A stretch of 64,000 nt of DNA from the NCBI GenBank assembly GCA_947498765.1, contig CANMLG010000031.1, positions 40,009 to 104,008 of the forward strand, in the 5' to 3' direction. Numbering within the stretch: the stretch's first letter is position 1; the number at the start of each line of letters is the position of its first letter. The notes below the pieces were generated by a model. The model did no database searches. It was given only the letters and a program-made list of their open reading frames with translations, and was not told the DNA's origin. Positions 48,228 to 56,941 of this stretch are shown here, piece by piece. This DNA comes from an uncultured Aquimarina sp. Lineage in GTDB: Bacteria > Bacteroidota > Bacteroidia > Flavobacteriales > Flavobacteriaceae. Both the position numbers and the translations under genes were made by a program.

Positions 48228-49196
48228 TTAGCAGCAGCCTCCTCCATCATAATGAAAAGTAGATTCGCTAAAATAAATATCATCTCTTCCTAAAGCTTTT
48301 AAGGCATTTGCTGTTTTGTCACAAATAGCTAAAGGCTGGTTTTTTAAAAGGATATGTCCTTTTTTATCATCAAAATAATCTTCATCACCATAATAAATAG
48401 CTGCTTTTCCAGTAAAAATACAAGGACCATCTTCAGGCATTGGATCTTTTATTGCAGCAACTTCTATAGATTCAATATAAATCAATTCATCTGTTGGATA
48501 ATTTTTAGGATCTAAAATACGATACGGTTTTCTAGCTCTAATTTCAATGGTTCCAAAACCAACATCAGTTAAGGCTTTTACATATTCGGCAATAGGTAAA
48601 CTTCCACTTAAGCATAAAGCACGTAAACGCTCATCATTTCTTAATGTTTCGTTCATAGGCTGTTCGCAAGTAGGGTCGCTCATTACTAATCTACCATGTG
48701 GTTTTAAAACACGATACATTTCTTCAATGGCACGCTTCAAATCTTCTGCTTTAAAAATATTGAACAAGCAGTTTTGCGCAGCCACATCTATACTATTATC
48801 ATCAACAGGTAAATTAAGTGCATCTCCTTTTTTAAGATCTACGAATTCACTTTTAAACCAATCGTTAGTAGCTTCTGCTTCGATAAAATTTTTGCGAGAC
48901 GCCTCTAGCATCTCATCCACTACATCAACACCAACAACGCCTCCTTTTTGACGGTTGAAATACGAAAATTGCAATAACTCCATACCACCACCAACACCAA
49001 CATAAAGCATTTTAGGATTGTTAGAAAGATCGCGAGCGTGTACTGTGCTTCCGCATCCATAATTCATTTCCTGCATTATTTTAGGAATCGATAATCCTGG
49101 CAACTCCCAAATAGGGTTAGTAGTACAGCATAAGCCTACATCGGGTGTAAGTGCAGCTTCCTTATATACATCGTGTGTAGTATCTAAATAACTCAT
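48228..49196 (-). CDS. arsM: arsenosugar biosynthesis arsenite methyltransferase ArsM
   Basis: 'DVGLCCTTNPIWELPGLSIPKIMQEMNYGCGSTVHARDL', 'MLYVGVGGGMELLQFSYF', 'AAQNCLFNIF', Cys-rich C-terminus 'YDGGGCC'. Confidence 0.9.
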   Translation of the reverse strand: MSYLDTTHDVYKEAALTPDVGLCCTTNPIWELPGLSIPKIMQEMNYGCGSTVHARDLSNNPKMLYVGVGGGMELLQFSYFNRQKGGVVGVDVVDEMLEASRKNFIEAEATNDWFKSEFVDLKKGDALNLPVDDNSIDVAAQNCLFNIFKAEDLKRAIEEMYRVLKPHGRLVMSDPTCEQPMNETLRNDERLRALCLSGSLPIAEYVKALTDVGFGTIEIRARKPYRILDPKNYPTDELIYIESIEVAAIKDPMPEDGPCIFTGKAAIYYGDEDYFDDKKGHILLKNQPLAICDKTANALKALGRDDIYFSESTFHYDGGGCC

Positions 49197-49221
49197 AGTT
49201 CTCTTTCTTTATTCTTTTTCA

Positions 49222-49316
49222 AGTTAGGGATTGAGGCTTTGTTGAAGCTCTTTATTAAAGAAATAAAAGCGACTGCCGAAAGCCCGACCCCGATGATTAT
49301 CGGGGAAACTCCCTAA
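49222..49316. other. intergenic repeat-like structured element bounded by TTAGGGA/TCCCTAA with internal CCCCGAT/ATCGGGG hairpin
   Basis: TTAGGGA at 49224-49230 pairs with TCCCTAA at 49310-49316; ccccgatgattatcgggg at 49288-49305. Confidence 0.6.
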
Positions 49317-49319
49317 TTA

Positions 49320-50132
49320 TTATAATTGGGCAATTAAATTTTTAAATAATGTAATCATTTGCGGCTCTGCCTTGTGTGCCATTTCAATGATCTCATCAAT
49401 GTTTACAGGTGCTAAATTATCCGGATCACATTCGTCTGTTAATACAGATACTGCAGTAACCTTTAAACTCAAATGATTGGCTACAATTACTTCGGGTACA
49501 GTACTCATTCCTACGGCATCGGCACCAATAATTTTAAGGAAACGGTACTCTGCTCTAGTTTCTAATTGTGGACCAAAAACAGAGGCATAAACTCCTTGAT
49601 GCAATGGTATGTTTTCTTTTTGTGCAATTGCCTTTAATTTATTGTTTAAATCCTTATCGTACGGAGCGCACATATCTGTAAAACGGGTACCCATATGCTC
49701 TACTCCTTTAAATGCTAATGGAGAATTTCCTTGTAAATTGATATGATCATCAATTAACATTAATTCTCCTTTTTTAAAATTAAGGTTAATTCCTCCAGCA
49801 GCATTTGAAACTAATAAAGCCTTTATTCCTAATTCATTCATGATTCGAACAGGGTAGGTTACATCCTGTAAGCTGTAGCCTTCGTATAAATGAAAGCGTC
49901 CCTGCATAACCACAACTTTTTTGCCTTCGATGGTACCATAAATCAATTTCCCTTTATGGAATTCAACAGTTGCCGTAGGAAAATGAGGAATATGGTTATA
50001 ACTTATTTCTATAGGATCTTCAATATGACTAGTTAACTGACCTAGTCCAGTGCCTAAAATAATACCAATTTCGGGCTTATGAAAGCCTTTACTTATTAAG
50101 TATTCAGCCGTTTCGTTAATGAATTTAATCAT
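49320..50132 (-). CDS. purine-nucleoside phosphorylase
   Basis: 'PEIGIILGTGLGQLTSHI', 'GRFHLYEGYSLQDVTYPVRIM', 'VSNAAGGINLNFKKGELMLIDDHINL', 'GADAVGMSTVPEVIVANH'. Confidence 0.94.
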   Translation of the reverse strand: MIKFINETAEYLISKGFHKPEIGIILGTGLGQLTSHIEDPIEISYNHIPHFPTATVEFHKGKLIYGTIEGKKVVVMQGRFHLYEGYSLQDVTYPVRIMNELGIKALLVSNAAGGINLNFKKGELMLIDDHINLQGNSPLAFKGVEHMGTRFTDMCAPYDKDLNNKLKAIAQKENIPLHQGVYASVFGPQLETRAEYRFLKIIGADAVGMSTVPEVIVANHLSLKVTAVSVLTDECDPDNLAPVNIDEIIEMAHKAEPQMITLFKNLIAQL

Positions 50133-50757
50133 TTGTTACGTATTTAATGAATGGTTTAAAAACCGCTATATCCTTTATGTCTTCTATATAATCGACATCA
50201 TTTTTAGGTGTAAGCTGCTCGTAATTATATTTTTCTAAATCACCAAGTGTATCCTTTAATACGGTATTGGTCCCCCAGGTTTTATTTTTAAATATATTAG
50301 GTATCAATTTTGAAAGGCCCAATAAATAAAAACCTCCATCGGTAGCTGGACCAATTATGGCATCATTATTTTGTAATTTCGCAAAAGCGTTTTCAATATC
50401 ATTTTGAGAAATATCATATAAATCACTACCAATAATAATAATATGCTCATACCCATTTTTAAATCCTTTGTTAAAGGCATATTCCATACGCTCACCTAAA
50501 TCGGGAGTATCAGGTTGCAATTTTTTCACATAACTATTTGTGCTCCAAATATCATTTTTACCTAAAGTTTCAGAATACCAAACTTGTTTAGCAACATTTA
50601 CATGTTTAGTCACTTTATGTGTATGATTTAATAAAAACACATAAATATCTAAAGCATTCTGCTGACCAATATCGGCGGCTAAACGTGATTTTACTTTACC
50701 TAATTCGGGATTACGGGTAAAAATGAGCAATAGATTTTTAGTATTGGAGACTTGCAT
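50125..50757 (-). CDS. TIGR04282-type (DUF2064) glycosyltransferase, arsenosugar biosynthesis-associated
   Basis: 'LLLIFTRNPELGKVKSRLAADIG', 'IIIGSDLYDISQNDIENAF', 'IIGPATDGGFYLLGLS'. Internal start MQVSNTKN preferred. Confidence 0.88.
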   Translation of the reverse strand: MQVSNTKNLLLIFTRNPELGKVKSRLAADIGQQNALDIYVFLLNHTHKVTKHVNVAKQVWYSETLGKNDIWSTNSYVKKLQPDTPDLGERMEYAFNKGFKNGYEHIIIIGSDLYDISQNDIENAFAKLQNNDAIIGPATDGGFYLLGLSKLIPNIFKNKTWGTNTVLKDTLGDLEKYNYEQLTPKNDVDYIEDIKDIAVFKPFIKYVTND

Positions 50758-50771
50758 ACATGTAATTTTAA

Positions 50772-51827
50772 TTAAGCTACTGTTCCTTGACAACTACTTC
50801 CTGCACCAGCAGTACAGCCATAACAATGTTGTGAAATTACAATATTTCGATTATTTAATATATCTTCATTGTATTCACTTATATGCTTAACTTTTGAAGC
50901 CACTCCCAATCCCAGCATTTGGTTAAAATCACAATCATACAAATAACCATCCCAACTTACTGATATCGTATTTGTACACATTACATTACTTACTGCTGTT
51001 GGATTATAAGCCTCAACAAGGCTATACATATAATCCTCATAATTTTCAGAGGCTATCAAGTAATCTAAAAAACGTGAAATAGGCAAATTCGTAATCGCAA
51101 ATAAATTATGGAATTGAATATTAAAATCCTCTAATAAGGCTTTTTTAAAGTCTCTTTCCATACTCATTTGATCCCCTGGTAAAAACGCCCCCGATGGATT
51201 GTATACTAAATCGAGTTTTAAATTACTGCCTGGCATTCCGTAACCTCTTTCATTCAGCTCCTGTAGCGCTTTGATTGATTTATCAAATACTCCATCCCCA
51301 CGTTGTTTGTCTGTTTTACCACGAGTCCAATGGGGCATAGATGACACCACATGAATGTTATGTTTTTTAAAAAAATCGGGGAGATCGTAATATTTTTTAT
51401 TAGCTCTAATTATTGTAAGATTAGAACGCACAATAAAATCCTTAACACCAGCTTTGGCAGCTTCTTCAACAAACCATCTAAAATTCGGATTCATTTCGGG
51501 AGCTCCTCCTGTTAAATCCAGTGTATGCGCACCTGTATTTTTCACCACATCCAAGCATTGCTGCATGGTTTCTTTAGTCATGATTTCTTTGCGATCCGGA
51601 CCTGCATCAACATGGCAATGCTCGCAAACCTGATTACACATATATCCTACATTAATCTGCAGAATTTCAATTTTCTTAGGCTTTAAAGGAAATTGATTGA
51701 TTTCTGAAATTTTTTCTTTAAACGTGGGAAGCTCTCCATTTTTAAAAATTCCATTACTTAAAATTTCTAGTTGGCGTTCCGCATTTGCAAGTTCATTTTT
51801 TCTTTTCTGTAAAGAAATTGTAGCCAT
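50772..51827 (-). CDS. arsS: arsenosugar biosynthesis radical SAM protein ArsS
   Basis: Radical SAM 'QINVGYMCNQVCEHCHVDAGPDRKE' (CxxxCxxC), 'LDLTGGAPEMNP', C-terminal 'CYGCTAGAGSSCQG'. Confidence 0.9.
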   Translation of the reverse strand: MATISLQKRKNELANAERQLEILSNGIFKNGELPTFKEKISEINQFPLKPKKIEILQINVGYMCNQVCEHCHVDAGPDRKEIMTKETMQQCLDVVKNTGAHTLDLTGGAPEMNPNFRWFVEEAAKAGVKDFIVRSNLTIIRANKKYYDLPDFFKKHNIHVVSSMPHWTRGKTDKQRGDGVFDKSIKALQELNERGYGMPGSNLKLDLVYNPSGAFLPGDQMSMERDFKKALLEDFNIQFHNLFAITNLPISRFLDYLIASENYEDYMYSLVEAYNPTAVSNVMCTNTISVSWDGYLYDCDFNQMLGLGVASKVKHISEYNEDILNNRNIVISQHCYGCTAGAGSSCQGTVA

Positions 51828-51873
51828 ATGGGGGTGTTAAAAATTACAGTTAAATATAAATTAAATATACTAT

Positions 51874-52206
51874 TTACATGGATAGTTTATCATATTTGTT
51901 CATCATTTGTACACCATGAACTAAAGTTGCTCCCGACTCAATTGCAGCTCCAGCGTGTACAGCTTCCATCATTTCTTCTTTGGTAATTCCACGTTGTAAT
52001 CCATCTTTTGTGTAAGCATCAATACAATAAGGACACTTAACTACATGTGATACAGCTAAAGCAATTAATGATTTTTCGCGAGCTGACAATGCTCCGTCTT
52101 TAAATACGCTTCCGTAATAATCAAAAAATTTATCACCTAATTCTTTATTCCAATCGCTAATTTTACCAAATTTTCGCAAATCAGCTGGGTCGTAGTAATT
52201 ACTCAA
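51874..52206 (-). CDS. AhpD/carboxymuconolactone-decarboxylase-like protein (arsenosugar biosynthesis-associated peroxidase-like)
   Basis: 'ALSAREKSLIALAVSHVVKCPYCIDAYTKDGLQRGITKEEMMEAVHAGAAIESGATLVHG' (CxxC). Confidence 0.87.
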   Translation of the reverse strand: MSNYYDPADLRKFGKISDWNKELGDKFFDYYGSVFKDGALSAREKSLIALAVSHVVKCPYCIDAYTKDGLQRGITKEEMMEAVHAGAAIESGATLVHGVQMMNKYDKLSM

Positions 52207-52489
52207 AGTATACCTGTTTTAGTTATTAATCGCTTTTTTGTTATAAAACTTACACTAGTAAAGCTTAAAGTTTTTTATAGTTGCTAAATTAAACATCTTT
52301 GATGTTTTTAATTTATTAATACGCTAAAAGAATTTACAACAGCTGATATACATTATAGAATATTCCCCCTCTTCTTTTTTTAGCTTAAAATAGATTTTTT
52401 TACTTTTTAAGCTTATTTTTAAGTTATTATGTAAGTTATTATGTTTTTAAACGTTTAATTTACTAGGTTATCTTTTAAAGAAAAGCATC

Positions 52490-52918
52490 ATGAAAAACAC
52501 TATTTTAAACCCGATAAATTTTATTATTGCACTCTTTTTAGTATTGTCTTCATGTGAAAAAAAAGATGATTTTTCCGAAGTAGACTCTATTACTTTTAAT
52601 GAGATGAATGTAGCCTCAATAGCCATTAAAAAAAATAAAGAATCGGCACTTTATGCTTTTACTCCAAGTAATGTCGATTATTTAAATTTAGATTACAAAT
52701 GGTATGTAAACGGAGAATTACAATTGAATACCCCTAGCATAAAATCATTATTTCAATACACCTTTACCAAAAATGGAAATTTTACTATTTGTTTTGAACC
52801 TTCTAAAAACGAAAGTGACAGCGGTGAACTACATAGAATATGTACAGAGTTGAATTTTGAAAATTTTAAGAATTTTGAAAATAGTGCTATAACTAATGCC
52901 AACACTGTTACCGACTGA
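52490..52918 (+). CDS. small lipoprotein, truncated third paralog of lipoproteins A/B
   Basis: Lipobox 'LVLSSC'; 'ALYAFTPSNVDYLNLDYKWYVNGEL...SLFQYTFTKNGNFTICFEP' matches 'VIYAFTPSNAKFLNLDYTWSINGQV...SLFQNTFTENGTFEVCFVA'. Confidence 0.78.
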   Translation: MKNTILNPINFIIALFLVLSSCEKKDDFSEVDSITFNEMNVASIAIKKNKESALYAFTPSNVDYLNLDYKWYVNGELQLNTPSIKSLFQYTFTKNGNFTICFEPSKNESDSGELHRICTELNFENFKNFENSAITNANTVTD

Positions 52919-52920
52919 TA

Positions 52921-52951
52921 AAAAAGACCATCCTTTCGGACAGTCTTTTAA
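52921..52951. terminator. imperfect hairpin terminator between convergent genes
   Basis: aaaagaccatcctttcggacagtctttt. Confidence 0.6.
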
Positions 52952-52985
52952 ATAATATAAATAAACATAAAAAAACTAAACTATC

Positions 52986-54440
52986 TTATTCAATTTCTAT
53001 CAGACTAAAATCGTCTACATAGAAAATAGCATTTTGTCTTATCGGAAACAAATCAAAGTGCAATCGCAATGGATTTCCTGATAAGCCTACACCCATAAAC
53101 TCTTTTTCCACTTTTATCCATTCATTTTCGGGACTAAAGACTAAACTAAAAAACTTTCTAGCTACATCATTAAATCGACCATCGGAATAAATACGAGTAT
53201 TGATTTGTGGCTTTACTCCCTCAATACTAGGAGCTTTTTGACTAATATATATCCAATAGGAAACACGGTAATTTTTTCCTGCTTCTACTTCAAACAATTT
53301 ATCTGTTGTTAGTTTTGTATCGCCTGTTGTTTCGTTTGTAATAAATTTTAAGCTATACCTACCAGAATGTACAATTTCATCACTTATAGCAAAAACTTCA
53401 CTAGCCTCTGATGGTACAAAACCTGTCAAATTACCTCGTTCAAAACCTGAATTTTCAACAAATAAATTTTTTGAAAAAGGCACCACTCTTACATCAGAAA
53501 AAGAAGCCGCTTCACCATTCACTTCAGACATTAAACCACCCGATGTAAAGCTTAAGCTAGCTAATGCCCTTTCTGAAATTTTTGTGTCGGTAGATAAAAT
53601 CAATTGTGTTAAATTATCAGGATTTACCACCACATCGGTTACTGAAAAAGTTTCACCTTCGACAACTAAACTAAATTGTGAAGCTATCGAATTCGATAAT
53701 TCAGCCAAATCTCTTGAAAATTGAATAGCAATTGCCCCATCTTCTTGCTGGACAATATCCCCTATAACTACTGGTATTGGAGTAAATACTTTAGGGGTTA
53801 ACACATCACTAATTTCATGTATAATTGCATTCTGCTTTGTTTCTAAATTTCGAGATAAATTATCTATTTCAATAGTCGTCCCATTAAAATTGATAGTAAC
53901 TAATTCCCTTAAAAGTTCGGTATCTGTTTCAATTGTTCTAAGTGTATTAATTTCATCGCTTCCGCCAGAAGATAGCGGAATTAAACTTTTGCCTAGCTCA
54001 TCAACTTTTGTTTTTCCAGATAGGATATGATATAACAACAAATTCCCTAAAGCTGCTCTAGATTCAACACTAGACATATCAATCTCAAAATTATTTTGAG
54101 GTTTTGGCACAAAAATGGTTAACTCCTCTTTATCTTGATTTAAAATATCTGCCACACTAAAATAGGCTCTTTCTTCACTCTCAAATGCCTGCTTTTTTAT
54201 AGCGTACCCGCCTTCATCAGCTCCTAAAGTTTCGAACCCAAAAGACTTGGCCAATTCATCTGTAATAATTGAAGCCTCTGCCGCTTCAAAAAAGCCTGCA
54301 TATTTTTCGCTAGTCTTAAAAAATTCAAATGCAGTTATAGATTTTTGATCAATTCCTTTTAGACTATCATCTTCATTACAACTAACTAAAGAAACCATCC
54401 AAAAAGCTACTAACTGAAATAAAATTATTTTTTTCATCAT
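52986..54440 (-). CDS. fasciclin-domain lipoprotein with C-terminal carbohydrate-binding-like beta-sandwich
   Basis: Lipobox; 'LTIFVPKPQNNF...LLYHILSGKTKVDEL...IHEISDVLTP'; C-terminal 'NSGFERGNLTGFVPS...VHSGRYSLKFITNE...YRVSYWIYIS...FYVDDFSLIEIE'. Confidence 0.72.
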   Translation of the reverse strand: MMKKIILFQLVAFWMVSLVSCNEDDSLKGIDQKSITAFEFFKTSEKYAGFFEAAEASIITDELAKSFGFETLGADEGGYAIKKQAFESEERAYFSVADILNQDKEELTIFVPKPQNNFEIDMSSVESRAALGNLLLYHILSGKTKVDELGKSLIPLSSGGSDEINTLRTIETDTELLRELVTINFNGTTIEIDNLSRNLETKQNAIIHEISDVLTPKVFTPIPVVIGDIVQQEDGAIAIQFSRDLAELSNSIASQFSLVVEGETFSVTDVVVNPDNLTQLILSTDTKISERALASLSFTSGGLMSEVNGEAASFSDVRVVPFSKNLFVENSGFERGNLTGFVPSEASEVFAISDEIVHSGRYSLKFITNETTGDTKLTTDKLFEVEAGKNYRVSYWIYISQKAPSIEGVKPQINTRIYSDGRFNDVARKFFSLVFSPENEWIKVEKEFMGVGLSGNPLRLHFDLFPIRQNAIFYVDDFSLIEIE

Positions 54441-54453
54441 TTAAATATCTTAA

Positions 54454-54990
54454 TTATCTAATTACCCCTACCGTTATTAATCTTTCATCTAAAATTCCAC
54501 TTTCAAATTCAAGTGTTAGTTTTAACAATACACTAAAACCGTCTTCTTGACTTATAGCTTCCATATCTATTGGACAATCATTATTTTCTTCACACAATAG
54601 TGTTCTAAGTATTCCTTTTACAAAAACTGTTCTTTCATTTTCAATCACATTAGTACCTAAACTAAGCCCTGTTTCATCCGTAAAAATGACATATTTACTC
54701 CCGTCTGCAATATTTGGTGTATTATCAAAAGTCCAAGTACTCTTAACAACATTTTCGTTATTCCATCTCAGCAATGCTAAATCATTAACTCTTAATCCAA
54801 AACGACCAGAATTTAATAATACATTGCCCTCTCTATCCATTCGCTGTATTGCCTGTACTTCGGGAGTTAGCTCCACTGTTAAGTTAATTTCTTCAGGAAT
54901 AACAATGCTTGTATCCAGAGTTTCATCGCAAGAAAAAACGCAAACTAACAAACACAAAAACACTAGTTTATTTATAAATTTTGTTATCAT
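54454..54990 (-). CDS. hypothetical lipoprotein in SusCD operon
   Basis: Lipobox 'LLVCVFSC'; lies between the fasciclin and SusD genes on the same strand. Confidence 0.65.
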   Translation of the reverse strand: MITKFINKLVFLCLLVCVFSCDETLDTSIVIPEEINLTVELTPEVQAIQRMDREGNVLLNSGRFGLRVNDLALLRWNNENVVKSTWTFDNTPNIADGSKYVIFTDETGLSLGTNVIENERTVFVKGILRTLLCEENNDCPIDMEAISQEDGFSVLLKLTLEFESGILDERLITVGVIR

Positions 54991-54996
54991 AAGCTT

Positions 54997-56913
54997 TTAA
55001 TTTTCTGCTCCAGCATACCCAGAGTTTTGTTTTAATCTTGAATTTAAATCTCTTTCTTGTTGCGGAATTGGTAAACGGTACATATGAGGTTGAAAATTAA
55101 GTCCTGGTATTTCGGGGTTGGTTGCATTCCCGACAACATTAAAAATCAAACCATCTGGAAACTGTCCCGTTCGAGCTCCAAAAATTGAAGGTGGTGCCAA
55201 TGCTATATTTGACACTACTTCTTCCAGTACTCCATTTCTTACCAAATCATCACGCCTATGCCCTTCATAACAAAGTTCTTTTCTGCGCTCTCTTAAAATA
55301 GCGGCTATAGCGTCTCTTTCCGATACTATATTTGTCATATCAACATCAACCGCTAAACCTGCTGTTACTTTAATTGTTGGATCAGCTCTATCCTTGTTAT
55401 TTCCATTCAAGGTCATTCTTAATTCTTCGTCCGTTACAATTCTGTGTACATCAGGATTTATATTCATACGGCTAATATCACCTGGTGTGACACCTCCTCT
55501 TTCATTAAAATCATCTAAGGCAAATGCGCGCCTACGCACTATGTTCACAAATTCCATAGCCTCTGCCAAATCACCTTCCATACCTACTATAGCTTCGGCT
55601 TGCATTAATAATACATCGGCATACCTTAAGTAAGGAAAATCAAAATCTCGGTCACCTACGTTATTGGCATTTGCCGGTAAATCCCTAATATATTTATAGG
55701 TTGACCAAGCACCTATGCGTTCATTTTTTCCAATATCATTAATATCATTAGTTCTATTTACATCTCTAACATTAAAATTGGATACATTAACTAAAAAGCG
55801 TTGATCATTGATCGGCAATGGATATTTAATACCGAAAACCTGAGCAAAATTAGTTGTATCATCTATATCAAAACCATCAAAATAACTTAGAACAAATTCA
55901 TATTGTGTTGATCGTGTAAAAAACGATCCATTAGGCGGACCTGTAAACACCCCAAAAGTATCCCCTAAACTACTTCCGTCTCCTGCTCCATTGCTAACAA
56001 AACCTACACTAAAAATCATTTCGGTATTGCTACTTTCGCTAGCTGGCTGAAATATGTCTTTATAATTTTTCATTAATGAGTATTGCCCACTAACAATTAC
56101 CTCAGAAAATAATCCAGAAGCCTTTGCGTATAATTCTTTTGCTGTATAATTTTCACTAGCCTCTGATAAATTAGCTAGACCTATTTGCTTAGGAAAGTTA
56201 AAACCTTCTTTTATGATATCGTTTTTAATGAACCCTGCAATTTGAAGGTATACCTTACCTAAAAGGGCTTTTGCCGCTAAATTTGATGCCACTGATGCTC
56301 TTCCTAACATAGGATCTGGTAAGTTTTCAATTCCAAAAAGAAGATCTTCTTCAATGGCCTTATATACTTCAGTTGGCGTAGCATTGGTTTTAGGACTTAA
56401 ATCAACATCATTAATATCACTTATAAAATCAGTTTCTAATAATAGTACTGGACGTTCAAATGCTTTTACCAAATTGAAATATAATACCGCCCTTAAAAAA
56501 CGCGCTTGCGATATGGAAGACATAAATTCATCTGCCTCCAACTCTCCAGAATTAAATTTCTGATTTAATAAACCAACACTTCTATTTACAGTAACTATAC
56601 CCTCATAATGGGCACGCCACATCCTTAGGTAATCAATATTTTCGGGTCTAATATTATTAATACGAATTGAAGAGGGATTAAATCGTGGTATAGAAAAAAC
56701 ATCAACTCCAACATCTCCCCAAATAAAAGGATAACCCGAAGCATCAAATACAAATTGTGATCGTAAAGAACTATAAGCTCCTCTTAAAATTAGTTCTGAA
56801 GTTAGATCACTAGTGTCATTTACCGATGTATTTTTCTCTTCTAAATCTCCACACCCGAATAGGGTAAACAAAAATAAAAAACACCCTATTGCAATCGTTT
56901 TTAATTTGTTCAT
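54997..56913 (-). CDS. RagB/SusD family nutrient uptake outer membrane lipoprotein
   Basis: Lipobox 'LFTLFGC'; 'SQARFLRAVLYFNLVKAFERPVLL', 'YLRYADVLLMQAEAIVG', 'ILRERRKELCYEGHRRDDLVRNG'. Internal start MNKLKT chosen. Confidence 0.93.
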   Translation of the reverse strand: MNKLKTIAIGCFLFLFTLFGCGDLEEKNTSVNDTSDLTSELILRGAYSSLRSQFVFDASGYPFIWGDVGVDVFSIPRFNPSSIRINNIRPENIDYLRMWRAHYEGIVTVNRSVGLLNQKFNSGELEADEFMSSISQARFLRAVLYFNLVKAFERPVLLLETDFISDINDVDLSPKTNATPTEVYKAIEEDLLFGIENLPDPMLGRASVASNLAAKALLGKVYLQIAGFIKNDIIKEGFNFPKQIGLANLSEASENYTAKELYAKASGLFSEVIVSGQYSLMKNYKDIFQPASESSNTEMIFSVGFVSNGAGDGSSLGDTFGVFTGPPNGSFFTRSTQYEFVLSYFDGFDIDDTTNFAQVFGIKYPLPINDQRFLVNVSNFNVRDVNRTNDINDIGKNERIGAWSTYKYIRDLPANANNVGDRDFDFPYLRYADVLLMQAEAIVGMEGDLAEAMEFVNIVRRRAFALDDFNERGGVTPGDISRMNINPDVHRIVTDEELRMTLNGNNKDRADPTIKVTAGLAVDVDMTNIVSERDAIAAILRERRKELCYEGHRRDDLVRNGVLEEVVSNIALAPPSIFGARTGQFPDGLIFNVVGNATNPEIPGLNFQPHMYRLPIPQQERDLNSRLKQNSGYAGAEN

Positions 56914-56941
56914 ATTTTTAGTATGCATTTTATATATATTT

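Noticed and set aside
48547-48951. 134-aa plus-strand ORF inside arsM
   Set aside because: Antisense to a well-supported gene; no domain signal.
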